Shown here: piece by piece, positions 1 to 6,652 of the stretch
Numbering within the stretch: the stretch's first letter is position 1
How the letters are laid out: each line of letters begins with the position of its first letter
Assembly (NCBI GenBank): GCA_025060275.1
Contig: JANXCJ010000008.1
Location: forward strand, 8,051 to 25,110
DNA from: Bacteroidia bacterium
GTDB taxonomy: Bacteria; Bacteroidota; Bacteroidia; SpSt-205
Length of the DNA: 17,060 nucleotides
Direction: 5' to 3'
Notes under the pieces: generated by a model
The model's database searches: none
What the model was told of the DNA's origin: nothing
The model's input: the letters and a program-made list of their open reading frames with translations, nothing else
Program-made: the position numbers and the translations under genes

Positions 1-23
1 AAGTCAAGGTAAGTCTTGCTCAT
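1..23 (-). CDS. 5' end of an unidentified gene (cut by window edge)
   Basis: An ATG at 23-21 overlaps the TGA stop (22-20) of the upstream oxidase gene in an ATGA arrangement, the same junction seen at etfB/etfA, aroA/oxidase and lipA/batA in this window. The frame reads M-S-K-T-Y-L-D and runs off the left edge with no stop. Seven residues are too few to identify a product. It is called only because the overlap pattern recurs; the ATG could be fortuitous. Confidence 0.4.
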
Positions 24-1351
24 TTAGATGAGACTGCTGAAAGGATAGGCTGCTTTTGCTTTTCCCCCTCTAAAATTTGCCTAAAGTAGGGCGTGAAAAA
101 GATTCCTTCGGGATCATATTTTCTCCGCAGCTTTATGAAAAGAGGTAGCTCGGGATAAACCTGTAAAAGGTAATCCCAAGAGGCTGTATGCATCTTGCCC
201 CAGTGGGGGCGCCCTTGGTATGCCCAGAAAATTTCTTCTATACCCCGGAAATATTTTTCATGGGGCATTCGGTGATACATATGAATAGCAATTAGTACCC
301 TGTCTTCTCCGTAGGCAGGGCTAAGCGGAATGTTATCACCTTTCACATATCGGTATTCAATAGGGAAGCTTACAGCGGGTTTATGCTTTTCTATCCACTG
401 CCTGATTTCTCGCAAGACGGTAGGCCCCCATTTTGCAGGCACGCTGTACTCCATCTCTCGGAAACGGACCCACCTCGGAGTGGCAAATATCCTATAGGCT
501 CTATCTGTGCGAGTCTCCTCAGACATATTCTTAGAAGCAAAGCGACATAAGCGGGAGCTATTCACTATGCCTATCTGGGCTACTTTATTTAGACACCAGA
601 AAGCTCCATTTTCCCATAAGCCGTCTATGAGCCACTTCTTAAGTAAGGAAGAAGTGTTAGGCGCTTCACTCTTCTCTATTAGCTTAACGCTCACCCACTC
701 ACTGTAGGGAAACCAGAAAAATTCAAAATGGCGATAAGTTTCTAAGTAATTTTCTGCGTTTTCTAATGCTTCTTCTAATTTTTCATTACGCTTTATAAGG
801 CGCAGGTAGTAGGCGGGTTCTACTTGTAAGGTGATTTGGGTGATTACTCCTAAAAGGCCTAAGGATACCTGTAGGCAGCGGAATAGGTCAGGGTCCGTAT
901 CTGGATAAATCTCATGAATGTGTCCTTTTCCATCTATGAAGCGATAATGGGCTACTTGTGTTGCAAGAATTCCAAAATCTTTCCCCGTACCATGCGTACC
1001 TGTGCTGAAGGCCCCTGCTATTGTCTGCCGGTCTATGTCTCCTTGATTGGAAAGAGAGAAGCCTTCTTTCCAGAGGCGTCTTGCAGCTCTGTAGATTGGA
1101 GTGCCTGCCCACAGCGTGGCTAAGTGATGAGTAGGAGTAATAGAAATAAGCCCTTGTAGGTTCGCTAAGCTCAGAAGATAGCCTTCTGTTTCTATTAGGG
1201 GTGTCCATGAGTGGCCTGCACCAACTACACGCAGGGACTTTCGTTCATCCACTGTGCGGAGAATCCACCTTATTATCTCCTCTTCCCGACGGGGCTGTAT
1301 GTAGAGCTCCGGCTCAAAGGAGATAGTGCGGCCCCAGTTCCGAACTCTCAT
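20..1351 (-). CDS. FAD-binding oxidase of the D-arabinono-1,4-lactone oxidase / alditol oxidase type
   Basis: A 443-residue FAD-dependent oxidase of the VAO/PCMH fold, probably oxidising a sugar lactone or alditol with oxygen. Residues 44-49 read GAGHSW; in this family the histidine (H47) often carries covalent FAD. An STGTHGTG segment follows as part of the FAD pocket. The C-terminal part ends in the hallmark of the arabinono-lactone oxidase domain: HWGK, then YPELPLF and DPEGIFFTPYF. There is no signal peptide, so it is probably cytoplasmic. I chose the ATG at 1351 over an upstream GTG at 1423 because it gives the ATGA overlap with the aroA stop and lies four bases after a TAnnTTTG box. It is the last complete gene of the etf-aro operon. 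The fold is clear, but the substrate (arabinono-, gulono- or galactono-lactone, or alditol) cannot be read from the sequence. Confidence 0.85.
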   Translation of the reverse strand: MRVRNWGRTISFEPELYIQPRREEEIIRWILRTVDERKSLRVVGAGHSWTPLIETEGYLLSLANLQGLISITPTHHLATLWAGTPIYRAARRLWKEGFSLSNQGDIDRQTIAGAFSTGTHGTGKDFGILATQVAHYRFIDGKGHIHEIYPDTDPDLFRCLQVSLGLLGVITQITLQVEPAYYLRLIKRNEKLEEALENAENYLETYRHFEFFWFPYSEWVSVKLIEKSEAPNTSSLLKKWLIDGLWENGAFWCLNKVAQIGIVNSSRLCRFASKNMSEETRTDRAYRIFATPRWVRFREMEYSVPAKWGPTVLREIRQWIEKHKPAVSFPIEYRYVKGDNIPLSPAYGEDRVLIAIHMYHRMPHEKYFRGIEEIFWAYQGRPHWGKMHTASWDYLLQVYPELPLFIKLRRKYDPEGIFFTPYFRQILEGEKQKQPILSAVSSK

Positions 1352-2643
1352 GGCACAAAGGTACATTTTACCCCCACATTTGCAAGAACTTTCCAGTAGG
1401 TGGGAAAAGACTTGGCTACACACTCTGCTTGGCAGATACCCACAGGATAAGAACTACGCCCTGCTATTAGACTCAGAGCCATAGCTACTCTATGATCCCC
1501 GTAACTATCAAATAGGATGGATTGATTGGGCAAATGTTCACAAGGAAAGATGTAAAGGACATCCTCTTCCCAATAGAGTTGAGCACCGACCTTTTGCAGT
1601 TCTCTTGCAAGTGCTTCTAAGCGATTACTCTCTTTGTGGGGGAGGGTATGTATGCCTCGCAGGCGTGAAGGCCCAGAGGCGAAGATACCTATCACTGCTA
1701 ATACTAAAGCAGCATCTGGATAATTCTCTACCGATACATCTAACAAAGAGGGGGCCTCTCCTGAACTTTTTACTCTCGGGATAGGTGCATTTAGATCAAG
1801 AGAATATGGCAAAAGATCGCTAGTAAAGAGTTCTTTTTCAGGCTGTAAAGTACCCTGCTGGAGAGGAATTTCAAAGTGAGCCTCTGTGATGGAGGCCCAT
1901 CCAAAGAAGAAACTTGCCGCACTCCAATCTCTCTCTCCTGCAAAGTGGAGAGGGGAGGGGCAGGAGTTCCCAGAAGACAGGTACCATCCAGTCTCTGTTC
2001 TCTGCCAGTGCCAGCCATAAGCCGCGACAAAGTTCCGCGTGAATTCTCTATAAGAAGGGGTAGCAGGTTGTTTCGCTAAGTCCTCAATGCAGGTCCCCTC
2101 TAATAAAGACGGCGCCATTAGAAAGAGGCTTGAAACAAACTGGCTTGAAAGGGTGCTATCAATTCGGAAGCTGGAGGGCTGCCACTGAGGTGAGCCTTGA
2201 AGGCAAAGGGGAAAAACTTGAGAATCACTACTCAAAAGGATGTTTGCGCCTGCTTCTTGTAAGCACTTGAGGAGAGGGAGAATAGGTCGTCGCCGAAGGG
2301 AGCTCCCTACATCTAGTTGAACTCGTGTGGGGAGGCGGGCAAGCCAGGGAAGGATGAACCGAAGGGTAGTGCCCCCTTCTCCTAAGTAAAGCTGAACTTT
2401 TTCGTGCCATTTGTGGGGTGGTATGAACAAGAACTTCTCTTCTTCCTTTTCTATAGTATAACCGCACTTTTGCAAAGCCTCTATCAAGTGTTGTGTATCT
2501 GCTGCCTCAGAGAGTCCTTTTATAGAAAAGGGACGCCCCGTGTGAGCTCCTAAAATAATCTGCCGATTACTCAAGCTCTTACTATAGGGTAGCTCAATCC
2601 AACCCTCTAACGGAGAGCACTTTTCTAGCCATACAGTAGCCAT
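1348..2643 (-). CDS. aroA: 3-phosphoshikimate 1-carboxyvinyltransferase (EPSP synthase)
   Basis: A 431-residue, full-length cytoplasmic enzyme that transfers enolpyruvyl from PEP to shikimate-3-phosphate, the sixth shikimate-pathway step. Visible family motifs: PYSKSLSNR at 19-27 (catalytic lysine K22), GEGGTTLRF at 88-96 (equivalent to the E. coli GNAGTAMRP loop, with its glycine, threonine and arginine kept), RRRPILPLL near 118, STLSSQFVSSL (phosphoshikimate site), YPDAALVLAV with the catalytic Asp, HKESNRLEAL and SYGDHRVAMALSL near the C-terminus. The loop departs from E. coli at several positions next to the PEP/glyphosate site; glyphosate sensitivity cannot be judged from that. The ATG lies 3 nt after the aroB stop, and the TGA overlaps the ATG of the oxidase, so aroB and aroA are consecutive enzymes in one operon. 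Confidence 0.95.
   Translation of the reverse strand: MATVWLEKCSPLEGWIELPYSKSLSNRQIILGAHTGRPFSIKGLSEAADTQHLIEALQKCGYTIEKEEEKFLFIPPHKWHEKVQLYLGEGGTTLRFILPWLARLPTRVQLDVGSSLRRRPILPLLKCLQEAGANILLSSDSQVFPLCLQGSPQWQPSSFRIDSTLSSQFVSSLFLMAPSLLEGTCIEDLAKQPATPSYREFTRNFVAAYGWHWQRTETGWYLSSGNSCPSPLHFAGERDWSAASFFFGWASITEAHFEIPLQQGTLQPEKELFTSDLLPYSLDLNAPIPRVKSSGEAPSLLDVSVENYPDAALVLAVIGIFASGPSRLRGIHTLPHKESNRLEALARELQKVGAQLYWEEDVLYIFPCEHLPNQSILFDSYGDHRVAMALSLIAGRSSYPVGICQAECVAKSFPTYWKVLANVGVKCTFVP
1356..1385 (-). promoter_or_regulatory. Bacteroidetes-type promoter inside the end of aroA, driving the oxidase gene
   Basis: On the minus strand, TTG (1385-1383), 19 bases, then TACCTTTG (1363-1356) fits the TTG-N(17-23)-TAnnTTTG promoter of Bacteroidetes. 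Four bases (TGCC) separate it from the ATG at 1351. The element lies entirely within the last codons of aroA, so the oxidase may be transcribed separately as well as by read-through. Confidence 0.55.
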
Positions 2644-2646
2644 ATG

Positions 2647-3621
2647 TCATTCTTTCACAAGGTGGCGATACCAGCGCACGGCCTCTCGCAGCTCCCGTAT
2701 AGATACAGCTTCTACTTGGGCTTTACCTAAACTCACGAGAAGAGGCATAAAAAGGCATCCTTTCCGGATTTTTTTGTCTTGTGATACTAACCTTTCCCAC
2801 TCTCTCCATGTGAAGGAGGGAAGAGAAAGAAGGAGTTTCTCTTTTGCGAGCTTTTCTATTATCCTCTCTAGCAGCGAGGGGGAGAGCAAGCCTCTTTGAG
2901 CACTTATCCAGCTCTCTTGTACTATTCCGATAGCCACGGCTTCTCCATGATGGAGAGGCGAAGCACTGGATAGTGTGAAGGACTCCCATAGATGTCCAAG
3001 CGTGTGCCCGAGATTCAAAAGTTGACGGGTACCCTGCTGTTCATAGGGGTCTTCTCTCACGATTCGGATTTTGACCTGGGCTAATTCTTGAATCAGGGAA
3101 GTGGAGGGAAGCTGAGAGAAAGGGTGCTCAAAAAGTTTTTCTGCGAGGTTCCCCCCTTCTAAGAGACTGTGCTTGAAGGCTTCTACCCAGCCTGCTTTTA
3201 GTTCTCTTGTTGGGAGAGTAGATAAGAAGGAAGGATAAATCCATATAGCTGCGGGCTCTGCAAAAGTGCCTATGAGATTCTTGCCTCTCTTAAAGTTAAT
3301 CCCTGTTTTGCCCCCTATAGCTGCATCAATCTGAGCAATAAACGTAGTAGGCACACTTACAAAAGGAATACCTCTTTTCCATGTACTACTGCAGAAACCT
3401 CCTACATCTAATAGACTTCCTCCTCCGATAAGTAGGATGGCTTGTCCTTTATCCACTTTATACTGCCATAGCTTCTTCCAGATGCGCCGGGCGGCAGGCA
3501 AGGATTTGACCTCTTCTCCCCCCTGTAGGGTGATAATCGGAGTTTCAGGAAAAAGACTATCTATTAGGGACTTCCAAAGTGCATATACCTTTCCATCTAT
3601 AAAGACTACTGCTAAAGGCAA
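2647..3621 (-). CDS. aroB: 3-dehydroquinate synthase (start codon uncertain)
   Basis: Converts DAHP to 3-dehydroquinate (second shikimate step) using NAD and a divalent metal. From the TTG at 3621 the product has 324 residues. Motifs: IGGGSLLDVGGF at 65-76 (NAD binding), VPTTFIAQIDAAIGGKTGIN at 90-109, GKNLIGTF, EAFKH at 147-151, LLNLGHTLGH at 201-210 and HHGEAVA at 224-230. E147, H206 or H210, and one histidine of the HHGE motif fit the metal ligands. The start is doubtful: in-frame codons upstream of 3621 read EPLYLSTESALVEAIQ, which aligns with the first strand and helix expected of AroB, yet no ATG, GTG or TTG occurs between 3621 and the in-frame stop near 3710. An ATA at 3687, overlapping the etfA end by 11 nt, would give 346 residues, close to the family norm. 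Confidence 0.92.
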   Translation of the reverse strand: MPLAVVFIDGKVYALWKSLIDSLFPETPIITLQGGEEVKSLPAARRIWKKLWQYKVDKGQAILLIGGGSLLDVGGFCSSTWKRGIPFVSVPTTFIAQIDAAIGGKTGINFKRGKNLIGTFAEPAAIWIYPSFLSTLPTRELKAGWVEAFKHSLLEGGNLAEKLFEHPFSQLPSTSLIQELAQVKIRIVREDPYEQQGTRQLLNLGHTLGHLWESFTLSSASPLHHGEAVAIGIVQESWISAQRGLLSPSLLERIIEKLAKEKLLLSLPSFTWREWERLVSQDKKIRKGCLFMPLLVSLGKAQVEAVSIRELREAVRWYRHLVKE

Positions 3622-3676
3622 TGAAGAACCTTGGATAGCTTCTACAAGAGCGCTTTCCGTGGAAAGGTATAGGGGC

Positions 3677-4669
3677 TCAGTGGCTATGCTGGGCCTTGTA
3701 TTTTCTTATTGCTTCTGTTAGGCGCGGCACGACTTCAAACGCATCCCCAATAATGCCGTAGTCTGCTACTTTGAAGAAAGGGGCTTCCGCATCGTTATTG
3801 ATGACGAGTATATTTTTAGAAGAGGCGACTCCTGCTAAATGCTGAATAGCTCCTGAAATACCTATAGCGACATAAAGGTTAGGGGATATTTGAATACCTG
3901 TCTGTCCTACATGTTCGTGGTGGGGGCGCCAACCTATATCTGCCACGGGTTTGGAACAGGCTGTTGCTGCCCCTAATACCTGCGCTAATTCTTCTATGAT
4001 TTTCCAATTCTCTGGCCCTTTGAGTCCTCTACCTCCTGAAACTACTATTTCAGCTTCAGTGAGAGGGACCTTGTCCGTAGCTATTTTCTCTACTCTAATC
4101 GGCTTTAGCCTTAGGTCTTCTGCCTTAGGAGAAAAGGAAAAACTCTCTTGCTCGGGTGTGCGGCTATTTTTAGCAGGTACTATGGCGTTAGCCTTAAGGG
4201 TTACTATTAGGGGGAGATGGGCAGTGTAAACCCATTCAAAGCCTTTATTAGAGTAGGCGATGCGGCGCGCTTTGAAGCCTTCTCCTTCCTTTTCAGGTAC
4301 GCCTATAATTCCAGAGAAGAGTGCTGCGTCTGCCCAAATAGCCACGAGGGGTGCCACAGCCCTTCCATTATAGGACTGGGGAATCACTATGTAGCGAATA
4401 GCCTTTTGCTGGATAAGCTCACTTAGGGCTCTTGCGTAAGCACTATTCACAAAAGGCTCTAACTGAGGGTCTAATATGCTAATCAGGCGGTCTGCCCCGT
4501 AATCACCTAATACCTGTTGGGAGTCGGTTGGGAGCTCTTTGCCTATTACTACTGCCCAGACGGGCAAGCCTAAACTATCTGCCCACTGGCGAGTCAATGT
4601 GAGTGCTTCTAATGTGGGTTTCTTGTATCGTCCTTCACTGACTTCAGCCCATACGGCTATTGCACTCAT
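3677..4669 (-). CDS. etfA: Electron transfer flavoprotein alpha subunit
   Basis: A 330-residue FAD-carrying subunit of ETF, which passes electrons from acyl-CoA or related dehydrogenases to a quinone reductase. The N-terminal half (to about 165) is the ETF nucleotide-binding-like domain. The C-terminal FAD domain shows GGRGLKGPENW (212-222), the SKPVADIGW region (239-247), GQTG (255-258), VAIGISGAIQHLAG (267-280) and ILVINNDAEAPFFKVADYG (287-305), the usual EtfA series. The ATG at 4669 overlaps the etfB stop (ATGA), giving the classic etfB-etfA order and translational coupling. The 3' end overlaps the probable true start region of aroB. Length and motifs are normal. Confidence 0.96.
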   Translation of the reverse strand: MSAIAVWAEVSEGRYKKPTLEALTLTRQWADSLGLPVWAVVIGKELPTDSQQVLGDYGADRLISILDPQLEPFVNSAYARALSELIQQKAIRYIVIPQSYNGRAVAPLVAIWADAALFSGIIGVPEKEGEGFKARRIAYSNKGFEWVYTAHLPLIVTLKANAIVPAKNSRTPEQESFSFSPKAEDLRLKPIRVEKIATDKVPLTEAEIVVSGGRGLKGPENWKIIEELAQVLGAATACSKPVADIGWRPHHEHVGQTGIQISPNLYVAIGISGAIQHLAGVASSKNILVINNDAEAPFFKVADYGIIGDAFEVVPRLTEAIRKYKAQHSH

Positions 4670-5424
4670 ATGAGTCCTTTATTTGCAAGTTCTTCCACTA
4701 GTTGGTCTATTTGATCTAGCTCTATTTTTTTGAAAGCGCCCTTGGGGGGAGGGGGCTCGTGTTTGAGGGTGCGTACTCTTGGAAGAATTTCTACTGGAGG
4801 AAGAACATGAAGTGGCTTAGTCTTAGCCTGCATGATGCCTCTTACATTCGGGATGCGCCACTCCGCTAAGCCCTTTTGTGCACTGAGTACTAAGGGTAAA
4901 GGGCATTCTAAAACTTCCTTGCCTCCTGTGATTTCACGAGTGAGATGCGCTTTGCCATTTTCAATCGTTATGCTTGTGGCATAGGATATAAAAGGAAGCC
5001 CTAAAAGCGCTGCCACCATGCCGGGCACTTGAGAGCCATTGTAGTCAATAGATTCTTTACCAAACATTATTAGGTCGTAGTTTTTTCCTTCTGCATAGGC
5101 GGCAATCTGACGAGCTACATAATAGGCGTCTTTGGCTTCGGCATCTATGCGTACTGCTTCATCTAATCCCAAAGCTAATGCTTTCCGAAGATTCCCATCT
5201 ACACTATCTGCTGAGGAAGCCCCATTCTTCCCTACACATAATACTGTGACCTGAACAGTTGTAGGGCTTTTTTCCTTGAGCTCTGCTGCACGAGCTAATA
5301 CAAAGTCATCATACGGGTTAATGATAAAAGTTACGCCCGTTCGATCCAGAGCTGCCCCATCCGGGGTGAACTGGATACGAGTAGTGGTATCAGGTACATG
5401 GCTAACACAACAGAGAACTTTCAT
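4666..5424 (-). CDS. etfB: Electron transfer flavoprotein beta subunit
   Basis: A 252-residue partner of EtfA; the EtfB subunit normally holds AMP (or a second FAD in bifurcating types). Seen here: CVSHVPDTTTRI at 6-17, INPYDDFVLARAAEL at 35-49, DLIMFGKESIDYNGSQVPG at 117-135 (nucleotide-binding loop) and the beta-subunit signature region LTREITGGKEVLECPLPLVL (161-180). The C-terminal tail (from about 215, with a PPPPK stretch and a helix) fits the arm that wraps around EtfA. This is the first gene of the minus-strand operon; a degenerate promoter box lies just before its ATG. Bifurcating versus ordinary ETF cannot be decided here: no partner dehydrogenase or ETF:quinone oxidoreductase is in the window. 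Confidence 0.95.
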   Translation of the reverse strand: MKVLCCVSHVPDTTTRIQFTPDGAALDRTGVTFIINPYDDFVLARAAELKEKSPTTVQVTVLCVGKNGASSADSVDGNLRKALALGLDEAVRIDAEAKDAYYVARQIAAYAEGKNYDLIMFGKESIDYNGSQVPGMVAALLGLPFISYATSITIENGKAHLTREITGGKEVLECPLPLVLSAQKGLAEWRIPNVRGIMQAKTKPLHVLPPVEILPRVRTLKHEPPPPKGAFKKIELDQIDQLVEELANKGLI

Positions 5425-5429
5425 CTCAG

Positions 5430-5437
5430 CAAAAGAA
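5430..5437 (-). promoter_or_regulatory. Possible degenerate -7 box before etfB
   Basis: Minus-strand TTCTTTTG differs at one position from TAnnTTTG and ends five bases before the etfB ATG (5424). The position matches the near-leaderless pattern of other genes in the window. No convincing -33 element is seen, so this is tentative. Confidence 0.3.
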
Positions 5438-5521
5438 CAAAAAATTCAAAGGAAAAGTGAGAATGTAAGGGGAATACGGGGTAGATTGCTGAACAGAACT
5501 TGTCGCAACATAATTGCAATA

Positions 5522-5555
5522 TTGGATAAAAAGTGAGGACTTTTTCGTACCTTTA
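5522..5555 (+). promoter_or_regulatory. Possible promoter of the AAA ATPase leader RNA
   Basis: TTG at 5522-5524, 23 bases, then TACCTTTA at 5548-5555, one base off the TAnnTTTG box. With the spacing used by this promoter class, transcription would begin at about 5559-5560, exactly at the first base of the structured leader. The rest of the gap (5438-5521) is AT-rich, with an 8-bp palindrome ATTGCAAT at 5513-5520 that I cannot assign. Confidence 0.4.
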
Positions 5556-5559
5556 AGCA

Positions 5560-5613
5560 GGCGAGCAGGGATAAAAAGCTTTGGGTAGATGGGTGCGACT
5601 CCCATCCTCGCCA
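5560..5613 (+). ncRNA. tRNA acceptor/T-arm-like structured leader RNA of unknown class
   Basis: GGCGAG (5560-5565) pairs with CTCGCC (5607-5612). Directly stacked on it, GATGGG (5588-5593) pairs with CCCATC (5601-5606) around a seven-base loop TGCGACT (5594-5600). This gives 12 continuous base pairs plus a T-loop-like heptamer, which is the geometry of a tRNA acceptor/T-arm; the loop differs from the T-loop consensus TTCRANY only at position 55. A5613 sits where the discriminator base would be. A 22-nt linker (5566-5587) replaces the D and anticodon arms. The ATPase start codon follows after one further base (C5614). GGG runs in the linker could also pair with the CCC of the T-arm, allowing an alternative fold. 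I recognise no known riboswitch. It may be a cis-regulatory leader or a processed small RNA. Confidence 0.5.
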
Positions 5614-5614
5614 C

Positions 5615-6652
5615 ATGGCTGTGTCCAACCTGGAGGAGCTCTTGGGGCTTCTCAGCCGTAGGGAACTGCTCCAGATTGCTCGGGAGGGACGGGACTTAGG
5701 CTATTTTCGTCCTACCTATCCCCTAAGTCACTATGATGCACATGCTTTACGACGCTTCCTGAGGCGACATATAGAACGGCTAGCAAGACTGCCCTCTGTA
5801 CAGCAGTTTCTAAACCGCTATACAAAGACAGGCAAGGAAAGGCCTTCTACTTCTACTCCTTCTTCTTTACCCCCGTTAGCTAAGTTGTTGCAGCAGCTTT
5901 TTCCTGGCGTATATGGGATGGAAAGGGAGAGAGAACTTTTAGTTGAATGGGTATATCTCCCTTTAGCAGCCCCTAAGGAAGCGCAGCGGTACGGAGTCTC
6001 TCTTTCTCCCACCTTACTTGTAGAGGGGTCCCCGGGGAACGGGAAAAGCTATTTAGTTCGGCAATTTTCCCAAGCGAGTGGTTTCTATCACAGGATCATC
6101 CATACGCCGGCTCTCGCTACGAAGTGGTATGGAGAGACAGAGAGGCGCCTTCGTATGTTAATTCATGCTGCATTCAAAGAGGTACCTGCGATTCTTATCT
6201 TTGAGGAAATAGATGCGCTTTTCCCCGATAGAGAGCAAAACTTAGAGTGGCTCAATGGACCTACCCAGCAGTTTCTGCTCCTACTGGATGAGATAAAGGA
6301 GAAACCCGGCATAGCAGTTATCGGCATTACTAATCGTGCACAGAAGTTAGACCCAGCGCTGCTGCGTCCTGGACGCTTTGACAAGCGGATTCATGTAACT
6401 CCTCCTGACTATATAGAGAGGCTTCTCCTTCTTTCTCGCTATGCTCATACTATGCCTTTTTCTAAGGATGTCTCTTGGGAGAAATGGGCTGAAATCACTG
6501 CTGGATACAGTCGGGCAGAGATTCTCTTCATTTTGCGAGAAGCGGGATTCCGGGCTTTTCTCCGACATTATCAGGAGGGTACTCCTCAGGTTATCAGAGA
6601 GGAGGACCTTTATGCTTCTATTAGATTCGGGTGGGGAGGTCAGGAAACTTAA
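5615..6652 (+). CDS. Single-domain AAA-family ATPase of unknown function
   Basis: A 345-residue protein. Residues 1-95 form a basic, mostly helical N-terminal region I do not recognise; a classic AAA module follows. Walker A is GSPGNGKS (139-145 core), pore loop 1 is KWYGETERRLR (170-180), Walker B is ILIFEEID (193-200, with Glu where FDEID is usual), sensor 1 is the Asn of GITN (N240), the arginine fingers are in LLRPGRFD (R251, R254), and GYSRAEI (298-304) matches the GxSxAxx segment of the AAA lid. The motor resembles the FtsH/Cdc48/proteasomal ATPase group, but there is no protease domain or membrane segment, so it is probably a cytoplasmic hexameric remodeller with unknown clients. The next Met is residue 102, so ATG 5615 is the only sensible start. 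The 3' end overlaps the convergent ricT-like gene by 32 nt. Confidence 0.85.
   Translation: MAVSNLEELLGLLSRRELLQIAREGRDLGYFRPTYPLSHYDAHALRRFLRRHIERLARLPSVQQFLNRYTKTGKERPSTSTPSSLPPLAKLLQQLFPGVYGMERERELLVEWVYLPLAAPKEAQRYGVSLSPTLLVEGSPGNGKSYLVRQFSQASGFYHRIIHTPALATKWYGETERRLRMLIHAAFKEVPAILIFEEIDALFPDREQNLEWLNGPTQQFLLLLDEIKEKPGIAVIGITNRAQKLDPALLRPGRFDKRIHVTPPDYIERLLLLSRYAHTMPFSKDVSWEKWAEITAGYSRAEILFILREAGFRAFLRHYQEGTPQVIREEDLYASIRFGWGGQET

Noticed and set aside
2356..2383. Changes in the AroA GEGGTTLRF loop as a sign of glyphosate tolerance.
   Set aside because: The critical glycine and threonine are kept, and similar divergence from E. coli occurs in many bacterial EPSP synthases. Sequence alone does not support a tolerance claim.
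5533..5611. A 79-nt complete tRNA, with GTGAGGA (5533-5539) pairing to TCCTCGC (5605-5611).
   Set aside because: The acceptor-like pairing is perfect apart from a G-T, but it takes one base from the T-stem, and no D-arm (GG in the loop, GCTC-type stem) or five-base-pair anticodon arm can be drawn between. The shorter 54-nt fold explains the bases better.
5426..5628. Two antisense ORFs of about 60 codons across the etfB/ATPase gap.
   Set aside because: They run across the structured RNA and promoter region and share no family resemblance. They look like chance antisense reading of the tRNA-like element.
5615..6652. A defence-system ATPase.
   Set aside because: Neighbours are housekeeping genes, base composition does not change, and there is no nuclease, integrase or repeat nearby.
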